From contig SMNZ01000004.1 in assembly GCA_004353515.1 (NCBI GenBank), positions 248,001 to 312,000 of the forward strand: a DNA stretch of 64,000 nucleotides. Direction: 5' to 3'. This document shows positions 45,826-54,428 of the stretch, one piece after another (position 1 is the stretch's first letter; each line of letters opens with the position of its first letter). The DNA is from Alteromonadaceae bacterium M269. GTDB lineage: Bacteria; Pseudomonadota; Gammaproteobacteria; Enterobacterales; Alteromonadaceae. Under the pieces are notes generated by a model. The model was not told the origin of the DNA. It made no database searches and saw only the letters and a program-made list of their open reading frames with translations. Both the position numbers and the translations under genes were made by a program.

Positions 45826-47143
45826 AAACGCAGAAAAAAAAGTACCTCAGGTAACTGTGTTGTGTGTGGATGATGAAAAGAATATTTTAAATTCTATGAA
45901 GCGCCTGCTACGCAAACAACCCTGCAAACTCCTAACAGCAGAAAGTGGTGCCGATGCGCTAGAGCTAATGAAGAGCAATAAGGTACATCTGATTATTTCA
46001 GACATGAGAATGCCTAATATGACAGGTGCAGAATTGCTAGAGCAGGTAGCTGAAAACTCGCCAGACACCTATCGCATTCTCTTGACAGGGTTCGCTGATA
46101 TGGAGTCGACAGTTGCCGCAGTCAACAAGGGTAAAATACACCGCTATATGCAAAAGCCCTGGGATAACGATGAGCTTATCGCGGCTATTGAAGAAGGTAT
46201 CGAAGCCGTCAGCTTAAAAGCAGAAAACAAACGATTACAACAGCGTGTAGCTGAGCAAAATAAACAGCTAAAGCAATCTAACCTCGCGCTTGAAGACAAA
46301 GTACTTTTAAGAACCAAGCAAATCCGTGCAGCCATGCATCGCATTGAAAACAATAACAATGCGACACAGCGTATGCTGTTTAACTTTATCGCCATAAATC
46401 CCAAGTTAGACGCAGGTTTCGCTAAAAATACCGGGCAACTTGCGGGTCGAATTGCCGAGCACTTAAAGCTTGAAAAGCAACAGATTAGTGATATCACTTT
46501 GGCCGGCTATCTGTGCGAAATAGGCATGCTAGGACTCGATCCTACCTTAGCTGAATTGCCTTTTTACAAACTGAATTACGATCAACAAAAACTCTTTTTC
46601 AGTCAGATACAAATGGCTCAATCCATCTTATCTCCAGCTCAGCATATGCATGCCATCACCGAAATTATTATGCATCAGTATGAACATGCTAACGGTTCCG
46701 GCTACCCCAATAAGCTAACAGAAGTGCAGATTCCAATGGGAGCCAAAATACTGGCTGTCGCACGTGATTACTGGCGTTACGCAACAGGCAAACTCAGTGA
46801 CGAAACCATGGATGTCGAACATATCCGCGTAGAAATGAACAAAAACCGAGGCACAAAATATGCGGGTAACGTCCTTGATGTTCTAATGAATAACCCGGAA
46901 CTTACCGCGAACACAGATCTAGAAAAAGGGTATTCTCCTGATCAGCTTAAACCCGGCATGATCCTGAAAAATAATCTACATACTGAAAATCATATGCTAA
47001 TACTACCTGAGGGGCATATTTTTTCCGAAGCCTCTATTGAGAAACTTAAAGCATTTGAGAAAAACAAACAGCAGTCACTTTCTGTTGTCGTTGTGAAAAA
47101 GGCGAAAGCGACTGAAAAGCCAGTATCAACTAAAGAGGAATAA
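45812..47143 (+). CDS. hnoD: HnoD-like response regulator with degenerate HD-GYP domain
   Basis: A 443-residue protein: receiver (Asp64, IISDMRMPNMTG, KPWDN), coiled coil, then an HD-GYP-like domain that has lost its metal site. The HD pair reads YLCEIGMLGLD and the GYP box is MHQYEHANGSGYP, with the first His shifted and no intact HHExxD. Hydrolysis is unlikely. In Shewanella oneidensis HnoD is a degenerate HD-GYP that inhibits HnoB until phosphorylated (from memory). I start at ATG 45812, with GAGGAGA before it, not at an upstream in-frame codon. Confidence 0.82.
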   Translation: MSVDENAEKKVPQVTVLCVDDEKNILNSMKRLLRKQPCKLLTAESGADALELMKSNKVHLIISDMRMPNMTGAELLEQVAENSPDTYRILLTGFADMESTVAAVNKGKIHRYMQKPWDNDELIAAIEEGIEAVSLKAENKRLQQRVAEQNKQLKQSNLALEDKVLLRTKQIRAAMHRIENNNNATQRMLFNFIAINPKLDAGFAKNTGQLAGRIAEHLKLEKQQISDITLAGYLCEIGMLGLDPTLAELPFYKLNYDQQKLFFSQIQMAQSILSPAQHMHAITEIIMHQYEHANGSGYPNKLTEVQIPMGAKILAVARDYWRYATGKLSDETMDVEHIRVEMNKNRGTKYAGNVLDVLMNNPELTANTDLEKGYSPDQLKPGMILKNNLHTENHMLILPEGHIFSEASIEKLKAFEKNKQQSLSVVVVKKAKATEKPVSTKEE

Positions 47144-47146
47144 CCT

Positions 47147-47692
47147 ATGCAAGGCTCTATTTTTACTGCATTTTCTGAACTTGTTATCGAACAACAAGGC
47201 ATGGCTGCCTGGGATGAGATGCTTGATAAGGTACAACCTGCATCCGATGGTATCTACACACGAGGACAGCAATACGACGATAACGAGCTGTTCGATTTAG
47301 TGGGTGCGTTAGCTGAAAAAACTGGCTTACCAGCTCCTGATCTGGTTAGAGCGTTTGGTCAGTTTCTATTCGACAAGCTGTATAACAACATGCCTCCCAA
47401 TGTAGGGAAAATTGAAGACTTTAGAGAATTCCTACTCGCTATCGACTCCGTCATTCACGTCGAGGTTCAGCGTATCCACCCTGATGCGTATCTCCCCAAA
47501 TTTGAGTATGACGATACGGAAGATGGTGATCTCATCATGTATTACGAATCCAAGCGCAAGCTATGCCACGCTGCAGAAGGCTTAATATTAGGAGCAGCTG
47601 CTCAGTTCAAGCAAGAGGTGAATATATTACACCCAGAATGCATGCATGATGGCGCCAAAAGATGTAAATTGATTATCCAAATTAAGGATTAG
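47147..47692 (+). CDS. hnoX: H-NOX haem nitric-oxide sensor (HnoX)
   Basis: A 181-residue haem NO-binding protein. The proximal haem ligand is His104 (AIDSVIHVEVQ), followed by HPDAYLPKF. The haem-propionate motif Y-x-S-x-R is Tyr133-Ser135-Arg137 (MYYESKRKLC). The N-terminal MQGSIFTAFSELVIEQQG is typical of the family. There are four cysteine residues, three of them near the C-terminus (LHPECM and KRCKL among them); such sites in some H-NOX proteins bind zinc. I see no distal Tyr marking O2-binding members, so NO is the likely ligand. The gene follows hnoD by three bases and precedes hnoK by three. Confidence 0.95.
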   Translation: MQGSIFTAFSELVIEQQGMAAWDEMLDKVQPASDGIYTRGQQYDDNELFDLVGALAEKTGLPAPDLVRAFGQFLFDKLYNNMPPNVGKIEDFREFLLAIDSVIHVEVQRIHPDAYLPKFEYDDTEDGDLIMYYESKRKLCHAAEGLILGAAAQFKQEVNILHPECMHDGAKRCKLIIQIKD

Positions 47693-47695
47693 CCT

Positions 47696-48628
47696 ATGGA
47701 TGAATCGGTAAACTACAAACGAGCTTACGAGCGCGAGAAAAAAGCTCGCGCTATGGCTGAACAGTTGCTGGATGACAAGTCTCGCGAGCTCTACGCCAAT
47801 GTCGTAGAGTTGCGGACAACCGTCGAAACGCTAAAGAAAACGCAGGCACAACTTGTTCAGTCAGAAAAGATGGCTTCTTTGGGCCAGCTTGCTGCCGGTG
47901 TCGCGCACGAGATCAACAACCCTGTAGGATTTTCACTGAGTAACATCACAACGCTAAAAGAGTACTTTGAGTCAATCATCGAAATTGATGATGCAATGAC
48001 ACAAGATGGCAAATCAGATAATGAACTGATGACAGACTACAGGGCGCAAAGAGAAGAACATGATATGGATTTCATTCGGGACGATACCCCTGAGTTGCTC
48101 GAAGACACTATCAATGGATTAGGTCGCGTTAAAGATATAGTCGCTAACTTGAGAAAACTCTCACATCAAGGGTCAGACGAATTTGAGCCTTGCAACATTA
48201 ACGAGTGCATTGAAGATTGTATAAAAGCAACAGATAACGAGCTTAAATACAAAATGACAGTCGAGCTTGAACTGGGTGATTGCCCAGAGATTCAAGGACA
48301 AGCAAGCGAGATTAACCAGATCTTTATCAATCTATTCGTTAACGCGAATCACGCTTGTGAACCCAGTGGCACACTCAAAGTAAAAAGCTACGCTACAGCC
48401 TCTGATGTGGTCGTTGAAGTTTCTGACGACGGTATGGGTATTCCACAAGATCGCATCAATAAGATATTCGATCCGTTTCATACATCAAAACCTGTTGGTG
48501 TAGGTACAGGCTTAGGCTTATCTATTTCTCACGGTATCATGGAAAAGCACAGCGGCAGTATCTCGGTTCAAAGCGAGGTGGGAGTGGGTACAACCTTTAC
48601 TTTACGTTTCCCAAAAACCAAAACCTAA
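47696..48628 (+). CDS. hnoK: H-NOX-associated histidine kinase (HnoK)
   Basis: A 310-residue soluble kinase without sensor domain or membrane segment. An N-terminal coiled coil (about 5-55) leads to the dimerisation domain with His71 (GVAHEINNPVGF). The ATPase domain follows with the N box (FINLFVNANHACE), SDDGMGIP and GVGTGLGLS. Kinases of this kind are inhibited by NO-bound H-NOX and phosphorylate HnoB, HnoC and HnoD in Shewanella. Here all those partners lie in the same cluster. AAGGATTAG precedes the ATG. Confidence 0.93.
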   Translation: MDESVNYKRAYEREKKARAMAEQLLDDKSRELYANVVELRTTVETLKKTQAQLVQSEKMASLGQLAAGVAHEINNPVGFSLSNITTLKEYFESIIEIDDAMTQDGKSDNELMTDYRAQREEHDMDFIRDDTPELLEDTINGLGRVKDIVANLRKLSHQGSDEFEPCNINECIEDCIKATDNELKYKMTVELELGDCPEIQGQASEINQIFINLFVNANHACEPSGTLKVKSYATASDVVVEVSDDGMGIPQDRINKIFDPFHTSKPVGVGTGLGLSISHGIMEKHSGSISVQSEVGVGTTFTLRFPKTKT

Positions 48629-48692
48629 CTTTGCGTAACCTCATTTAGCAAACTACTTTTATAGCCTATCAAAAATAAAAAAAGGAACAGGT

Positions 48693-50207
48693 ATGTCAAA
48701 GATATTAATCTTCAATTTTGATGGCACAGATAACGAACCTCAGGATGCAGATCAGTCAATCAAGAAAGGGAAAATTGAGGACGATAGCATCACCAATATC
48801 CTTAAGTTTCATATACTTTGCGGTGGTGACCTTAAAGAACAAAATACACCGTTAACAACCGGAACCCGAATACTGTATTACCATGGCGTTGGCACTTACG
48901 GCCATTTCTTCCAACGCAAATTCAATGCTGCTCTGTCTCCCAATAGAGGAGATGTAAAACATATTATCAATAACGCCCTCAAAGATTTCCAAAAATACTA
49001 TTTAGACGAAGGTGGGTTTGAAAAAATACTGATTACGGGCTTTAGTCGTGGTGGTGCCATTGCGAGGCGTTTTGCTTCATTAATCAATGATAGAGTTGCG
49101 GATAACGCCATCATCGAGGGCATCTTTGATACTGTCGCCTCAATTGGAGCGCCTAATCTCAGCAAGAGAGACAGACCATCATCAGATGTTGTGTTTGAAA
49201 ATGGTCATACTTTGCCATCAAATGTCGAAAAAGCCCTGCATATGGTCTCGCTTGACGATAAGAGACGAACTTTCCAACCAACGCTGATGAATCAGGAAGA
49301 CCGAGTACTCGAAGTCTGGTTTGCTGGTGCGCACTCTGATGTCGGAGGTGGTTATCACTACGATGGATTATCAGACAATGTGCTGCAATTCTTCTTGAGC
49401 TGGATAGAAGACTTAACCTTAGATATCGAACTACTCAATCCAAGAAAAATTGACTATGCCAGCTTAGTCGATGAGGGAGAGCAGGTCGTTATCACGCAAG
49501 AAGATATGATAATCGAAGGCTCACACTTAGGTTACAATCACCAACAAGACCGCGCTTTCCTAATTAAGCAACTGACCCTGACAGACAGAGCTTGCGTAGT
49601 CATCAAGCAAGACCGCGTAACTAACGAGCTCCCACTTGTACACTGGTCAGTAGCGGACAAAGTGTTTGAAGACAATGATTACAAGCCGCAATCGCTAAAG
49701 ACATCTCACAAGATACTTTATGCGGATGACAGCACGAAAGCTTTCTCCGGCTACAGTGAGCATAAATATCCGTTATCGCGAAACTTAGAAGCGCTACCTG
49801 AGACAGGAAAACAGACCAAAGTACACGCCTACATCAAATACAACCGCTCAGGGGTTGTGGTTGAAAAAGGAAAAACTTATAGCATCAAACGCATTGGCAA
49901 CCACACATGGCATGACGGCGGCATACGAGATTTAGATGGTAACGGCTGGAATTTGGACAATCAGCAACTTGGTTTAAAAGAGCCTCTGATTCGTGTTATG
50001 CAACCGTTAAGACGCGTTCCTGACGCCGATTGGTACGGCCTATGTGCCACGGTAGGTCAGAATGATGTGCACGCTAGGTTTATTGGTAACGAAGGAGAGT
50101 TTAAAGCACCGAAAGCTGGAGAGTTATGTTTATTTGCTAACGACCTGGATGGCCGATATGGTAATAACCGAGGAAAATTAATGGTCGAGATTAAATTAAA
50201 GCCGTAG
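48693..50207 (+). CDS. DUF2235 (Tle1-like) alpha/beta hydrolase
   Basis: A 504-residue protein whose N-terminal 320 residues are a DUF2235 hydrolase. NFDGTDNEPQDAD comes at the start, GFSRGGAIARR holds Ser118, IFDTVASIGAPN holds Asp146, and WFAGAHSDVGGGY holds His214. The C-terminal 180 residues are unknown, with one Ig-like stretch (VEKGKTYSIKRIGNHTWHDGG). Tle1-type phospholipases of type VI secretion belong here, but no vgrG, hcp, PAAR or immunity-like gene is near and there is no signal peptide. AAAAAGGAAC precedes the ATG. It starts 64 bases after hnoK and could be co-transcribed. Confidence 0.82.
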   Translation: MSKILIFNFDGTDNEPQDADQSIKKGKIEDDSITNILKFHILCGGDLKEQNTPLTTGTRILYYHGVGTYGHFFQRKFNAALSPNRGDVKHIINNALKDFQKYYLDEGGFEKILITGFSRGGAIARRFASLINDRVADNAIIEGIFDTVASIGAPNLSKRDRPSSDVVFENGHTLPSNVEKALHMVSLDDKRRTFQPTLMNQEDRVLEVWFAGAHSDVGGGYHYDGLSDNVLQFFLSWIEDLTLDIELLNPRKIDYASLVDEGEQVVITQEDMIIEGSHLGYNHQQDRAFLIKQLTLTDRACVVIKQDRVTNELPLVHWSVADKVFEDNDYKPQSLKTSHKILYADDSTKAFSGYSEHKYPLSRNLEALPETGKQTKVHAYIKYNRSGVVVEKGKTYSIKRIGNHTWHDGGIRDLDGNGWNLDNQQLGLKEPLIRVMQPLRRVPDADWYGLCATVGQNDVHARFIGNEGEFKAPKAGELCLFANDLDGRYGNNRGKLMVEIKLKP

Positions 50208-50226
50208 TCGTTTTTAGGAGAAGTAC

Positions 50227-50532
50227 ATGATTATTCTTACTGCGAGCGTCATTATTAACGAAGACAAAGTTCAAGAAGCTTTAGACTTAAGCCAAAAACA
50301 TGTGAACCGCTCTCGTCTCGAGCCCGGTTGTATTGCACACGGTGTTCACCGAGACAATGAAAACCCTAACCGCTTAGTTTTCGTAGAAAAGTGGAGCGAC
50401 ATTGAAGCGTTAGAAACACATTTTGAACTTACGGAATCTGTTACCTTCGCTAAATCATTAAGAGCTCTAGCCAAAAGCAGCCCAGAGATGTCAATCTATG
50501 AAGCAACACAGCTGAGGCAAATGTCAGTTTAA
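50227..50532 (+). CDS. antibiotic-biosynthesis-monooxygenase-fold protein
   Basis: A 101-residue ferredoxin-like fold of the ABM family: MIILTASVIINEDKVQEAL at the start, RLEPGCIAHGVHRDNENPN in the middle and FVEKWSDIEALETHF. Members include quinol monooxygenases and stress proteins; the specific role is not readable. AGGAG seven bases upstream. It follows the DUF2235 gene by 19 bases and is probably in the same message. Confidence 0.83.
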   Translation: MIILTASVIINEDKVQEALDLSQKHVNRSRLEPGCIAHGVHRDNENPNRLVFVEKWSDIEALETHFELTESVTFAKSLRALAKSSPEMSIYEATQLRQMSV

Positions 50533-50568
50533 AAAAGTTAACCTACGATAGATAACTGTAAGCTTGTA

Positions 50569-51822
50569 CTAATCTGAATTTAAACTTTCCAGTTCTTGCT
50601 GATAACGCTGCCTGTATCGCTTTGTCAGCTTGGCTTTTCGGACTTGATCTAATATTAGCGAAAGCAGCGGAGATGCATTCTTTACAGGTGACTTTTGCGC
50701 CCCCACTCGACGTAGGTTCCTTTTAATAATCGCCATGGTCGCCAAACCACTTAGGGTTTTATCTTTCCAAGAAACCAAGGGGATATCCCCGGTAATGTTT
50801 GAGTCTTCAAGCCACTGGTTAGGCAAATCTGGTGTTGATGCCAAAGCACTCGCCATACCAACCATGGCGACGCCTGAATCAATCACTTTATCAGCAACTG
50901 CTAAGCGGCGTACGCCACCTGTTGTCATAATCGGAAGCTTTGATGATTGCCCAATCTGCTCAGCAAAAGTTAAGAAATAGGCTTCACGCTCCAAGGTTCG
51001 ACCATCTGCTGTTCGTCCTTGCATTGCAGGTGCTTCATAACTCCCGCCCGACAGTTCCACCATATCAACACCTAAATCTGCGATAAGGTTTACGACTTGC
51101 TGGGCGTCATCAACATCAAATCCGCCTCGTTGAAAATCGGCAGAATTAAGCTTTACAGCAACAGCAAAAGTTGGTGCTACTTTCTCTCTAATGGCGCGAA
51201 TAACTTCCACTAATAGACGAGCCCGATTTTCAATACTACCGCCCCACTCGTCTTCCCGTTTATTGGTTAACGGCGATAAGAACTGAGCGATAAGATAACC
51301 ATGAGCGGCATGTACTTCGACGCCATCAAAACCGGCTTCTTCAGCTCGCGTTGCTGTAACCACAAAGCGTTGAATTACATCCTGAATTTGCTCTTCTGTC
51401 ATGGCATCAGGTTGACTAAACATCTTCGAGTGTTTACCCATATTCAGTGCAACATTTGAAGGTGAAAGGACCTTTCCGCCCATATTTTTAAATACTTGGC
51501 GTCCTGGGTGATTAATCTGCATCCAAATTGCCGCACCATTTTCTTTTCCTGCCGCGGCTAATCGCTGGAAAGGTGCTAAATCAGAGTCTTTTTCTAATGC
51601 AACACCACCAGGTCCTGTCATCGCTAAATGATCAATCATCACATTCCCCGTTATGATCAACCCTGAACCACCAGCAGCCCACTTACGATATAAATTAATC
51701 AGCAATTCACCAGGTAACTGATTACTCTCAGCAAGATTCTCTTCCATAGCGGCTTTCGCTATTCGGTTTTTTAGTACAAGACCACAGGGGAGTTCTATCG
51801 TTGAGAAAGCGCTATTCGGCAT
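50569..51822 (-). CDS. NADH:flavin oxidoreductase, Old Yellow Enzyme family
   Basis: A 417-residue FMN barrel enzyme. Landmarks are LVLKNRIAKAAMEENLAE, IWMQINHPGRQ (substrate-binding His), VHAAHGYLIAQFLSPLTNKR, AVAVKLNSADFQRGGFD, LSGGSYEAPAM and PIMTTGGVRR. There is no C-terminal Fe-S/FAD domain, unlike dienoyl-CoA reductase fusions. The first strand residue set (AMEENLAE) matches the group annotated as 2-enoate or xenobiotic reductases. Monocistronic. Confidence 0.88.
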   Translation of the reverse strand: MPNSAFSTIELPCGLVLKNRIAKAAMEENLAESNQLPGELLINLYRKWAAGGSGLIITGNVMIDHLAMTGPGGVALEKDSDLAPFQRLAAAGKENGAAIWMQINHPGRQVFKNMGGKVLSPSNVALNMGKHSKMFSQPDAMTEEQIQDVIQRFVVTATRAEEAGFDGVEVHAAHGYLIAQFLSPLTNKREDEWGGSIENRARLLVEVIRAIREKVAPTFAVAVKLNSADFQRGGFDVDDAQQVVNLIADLGVDMVELSGGSYEAPAMQGRTADGRTLEREAYFLTFAEQIGQSSKLPIMTTGGVRRLAVADKVIDSGVAMVGMASALASTPDLPNQWLEDSNITGDIPLVSWKDKTLSGLATMAIIKRNLRRVGAQKSPVKNASPLLSLILDQVRKAKLTKRYRQRYQQELESLNSD

Positions 51823-52232
51823 AATCAGTCACATATTGAAGGAAAGTGGCTCAAGCATAACGCAAAAAGCCTTTGAATAGGACGGCGTACACTAAAGTCT
51901 TTAAAAAGTGCACGTCTACAAAATAAAACGCCTTGAGAACCGCACCCCCAATTATTACAAAGCCTCATTTCCTAAGAAATAGCCATAAATGGAACTCAAG
52001 GTATATATATTACGTATTCACCTGTTCATAAGGTTTTGATAAAGTCACACTGTTATCAACAACAAATAAGCACTGAGCAAGGGATATGCAAACCACATTT
52101 TCACATCACCGACCAAATTTGCTTATTACACTTCAAATCAATTCAAGAATACCTAGCCCAGAGCATAGAGAACACTTTGCTAAACCTAATGAGCTTAGTT
52201 CTTGAACACAAAACCTTATCGGAGATTAAACT
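51823..52232. other. 410-base gap upstream of a small secreted gene, no gene seen
   Basis: I see no convincing gene or site in it. A 66-codon frame from TTG 52036 has no ribosome-binding site and unremarkable composition. A weak AT-rich stretch (GTATATATATTACG near 52001) might contribute to a promoter, but I cannot place a pair. Confidence 0.4.
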
Positions 52233-52550
52233 ATGAAGTACTTATTCGCTGCATTAGCCTTAATGGCAAGCGCTGCTCAAGCAACAGGCACTCAAGACTT
52301 TGAAGTAAGTGAACTCGGCATTGTAAGAGGTTCGGGCTATGCTTTTATAACAATTGCGCCAGCCCAAACTATATCGGATTGCCCTAGAAAAGACATGATA
52401 CGATGGGAACTATCTACAGAAGAAGACAAAGCAATTTTCAGCATGGCTTTAACCGCACAGACAACAAATCAGAAACTTCGTGTACACATGGTTGATGGCG
52501 ATTGCTTAGGCGACTCAGGAAGACCCAACATAACTAGGCTAGTAAAATAA
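52233..52550 (+). CDS. small secreted protein, paralogue of the one at 38774
   Basis: A 105-residue exported protein (signal MKYLFAALALMASAAQA). The mature part has two Cys (SDCPRKD and GDCLGDS) and the helix-like FSMALTAQTTNQKLRVH, which corresponds to FSTALAAQTSGKTLALS in the protein at 38774. GGAG lies eight bases before the ATG. Function unknown. Two diverged copies in one 64-kb window suggest a small exported family in this organism. Confidence 0.6.
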   Translation: MKYLFAALALMASAAQATGTQDFEVSELGIVRGSGYAFITIAPAQTISDCPRKDMIRWELSTEEDKAIFSMALTAQTTNQKLRVHMVDGDCLGDSGRPNITRLVK

Positions 52551-52715
52551 TTCATATAATATATGGAGCGGATGGCATTATCGGTTACTGCTATGTTCTC
52601 CATATCTCTCATCATTAATCACTCAATATCAAAACTAGAAAATAAATTCCCTTCATGAAGTAAAAAAACTACCATTGCGCCCAAAACACTCACCCGTAAA
52701 CCTACAGGAATATAT

Positions 52716-53288
52716 ATGGGCAAAATTAAAACATTTGCAAATAAAACAGCACTCGACCTCACAACGCCAACATCACTCTTTATCGTTTTCTTCCTAGTGA
52801 TGTCGTTACTCGCACAAGTATCTTTAAGGTTTCCCAATGCTGAGATACTAGGGGCTACATTCGTTAAGCATGTCAGCGATATTATGACTGAGCACGAAGC
52901 TGGTAAGTCTATGATTGTGCTTATGATTTGTGCATTTATTTTAAGCCTTGTGCGTCTTCTTTCTTATCGTAACGCTCCACAGAATAAATATACGCTGAGC
53001 CTTGTTCATCCCGTATGTAACTTTTTACTTTCCTTGGTCTTCGTCGAGCTTGCGATAACAGGTGCAGTCACACTTTCTGCATTAGGGAAGCCTTTATTTA
53101 AAGAGATGTTCCTCTACATGACACTTAAAAATATATTATTGAGTATCACTCTCTTGCTTAGCTTGATGTTGCTTAATTTGGAAAAAACACAAGATACCGC
53201 GAGCCGATTCTACCTCATCTCTTTCGCTGCAATATTGGCTGCTGTTCATGCTTGGATCCTTAACTCATGGCATGAAATACAGTTCTAA
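52716..53288 (+). CDS. unknown integral membrane protein with about four helices
   Basis: A 190-residue protein with hydrophobic segments near residues 20-37 (SLFIVFFLVMSLLAQV), 68-82 (IVLMICAFILSLVRL), 100-130 and 145-185. AGGAATATAT precedes the ATG. I do not recognise the family. Its stop overlaps the stop of the convergent AlkC-like gene by four bases. Confidence 0.6.
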   Translation: MGKIKTFANKTALDLTTPTSLFIVFFLVMSLLAQVSLRFPNAEILGATFVKHVSDIMTEHEAGKSMIVLMICAFILSLVRLLSYRNAPQNKYTLSLVHPVCNFLLSLVFVELAITGAVTLSALGKPLFKEMFLYMTLKNILLSITLLLSLMLLNLEKTQDTASRFYLISFAAILAAVHAWILNSWHEIQF

Positions 53289-54415
53289 TTATCGACGACA
53301 AATGTTTTGCGCTCAGCAACTCTGCCATTGACTAGCACTTCAATGGCGTAGGTTCCGGGATAATAGGTTCGTGTTGAGAGTTGCTTAAACGCTTGTTTAC
53401 CGGCTAACTGTGTCGCCTCATTAGGCGACATAGTCAACATTTTCAGTTTAAACACCTTCTTCGCCTTTTTCCCATTTGCTAGAGGCCTTTCTAGTGCGTA
53501 GTCGACAACCAGCTGACTTGGTTCTGATTCAGATGATTGTAATTCAAACCGGAAGCTCATTTCGTCACCAATTCGCACCGTCTCAGATGAAAGCTCAAAG
53601 TTGCTGACGACAATATTATCGCCACCAACAAATCCAAGAACCGCCAGTGCTTGGGGATTCCCCTTTTTAACTAACGTTCTTAAACCGTGTTTTACCGTCC
53701 ATTGAGAATCCTTGTTCCCCGTATCCCACCAACGTTTAGCTGTCTCAACAGTAGATTGCTCATTATCCTTAGCAATATCATTCAAATGATTGGCGACAGA
53801 GCGTCGAACAACTAAGTTTTCATCCCCATGGAGTCTATCCAAAATACGCAGTGTTGGAGACGGATCTTCAATAAAGGGTTTAAGTTGAATTCCCCAAGGT
53901 AAACGAGGTCGAGAGCCCTCCGATGCCAAACGCCTTACCCGCCAATCATCATGCTGAGACCAACGCCCAAGGTAAGTTAGCGCCAACTCTCTATACTCGA
54001 GAATATAAGGCCGAACGGCAAACTCAGCACTAAAAAACAGCGTCATATGCTCAAGCGTTTTAAGCGAGACTTCTGGAAAGTCCAAGCCGAATCGCTCCAC
54101 CACATCTAGGAAAGGTAGGTAGATAAAATCAGTATAACCTTCTACGCCACCGCTCCCATTGTCTTTCCCCATAGCTTTCAGCAGGACTTCTACAACTTGT
54201 TCAAAATCCCTATTCAGTTGCGAGTATAGCCTATCGGCGATCTGCGCAGAGCGTTGCTTTAAGGCTAAGCTTTCGAAGTTTTCTAGTGACCTTTCAACAA
54301 AACTGTCGACATCAAAATTAGCTTCAGCGCTAACTACCATCTCACCAATTTTCTCAATCACACTTTGATTGAAAAGTGTTTTGAGCTCTTGAGGTGTATT
54401 GCTATTGTCAGACAT
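53285..54415 (-). CDS. AlkC-like DNA alkylation repair protein with Ig-like C-terminus
   Basis: A 376-residue protein. Residues 60-260 form HEAT-like helical repeats of the AlkC/AlkD group, with the family-type segments WSQHDDWRVRRLASEGSRPR and VVRRSVANHLNDIAKDN. Residues 275-376 form an immunoglobulin-like sandwich (SSETVRIGDEMSFRFEL, RTYYPGTYAIEVLVNG), as described for AlkC. AlkC glycosylases excise cationic alkylated bases such as 3-methyladenine. It is the last gene of the reverse run headed by the exporter, 13 bases after the thioesterase. Confidence 0.83.
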   Translation of the reverse strand: MSDNSNTPQELKTLFNQSVIEKIGEMVVSAEANFDVDSFVERSLENFESLALKQRSAQIADRLYSQLNRDFEQVVEVLLKAMGKDNGSGGVEGYTDFIYLPFLDVVERFGLDFPEVSLKTLEHMTLFFSAEFAVRPYILEYRELALTYLGRWSQHDDWRVRRLASEGSRPRLPWGIQLKPFIEDPSPTLRILDRLHGDENLVVRRSVANHLNDIAKDNEQSTVETAKRWWDTGNKDSQWTVKHGLRTLVKKGNPQALAVLGFVGGDNIVVSNFELSSETVRIGDEMSFRFELQSSESEPSQLVVDYALERPLANGKKAKKVFKLKMLTMSPNEATQLAGKQAFKQLSTRTYYPGTYAIEVLVNGRVAERKTFVVDN

Positions 54416-54428
54416 TCATTTAACTCGC

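Noticed and set aside
48693-50207. Type VI secretion effector module
   Set aside because: The hydrolase fold fits, but no vgrG, hcp, PAAR, adaptor or immunity gene is nearby.
52036-52236. 66-codon forward frame before the small secreted gene
   Set aside because: Starts at TTG without a ribosome-binding site, shows no domain or signal, and runs into the promoter and start region of the next gene.
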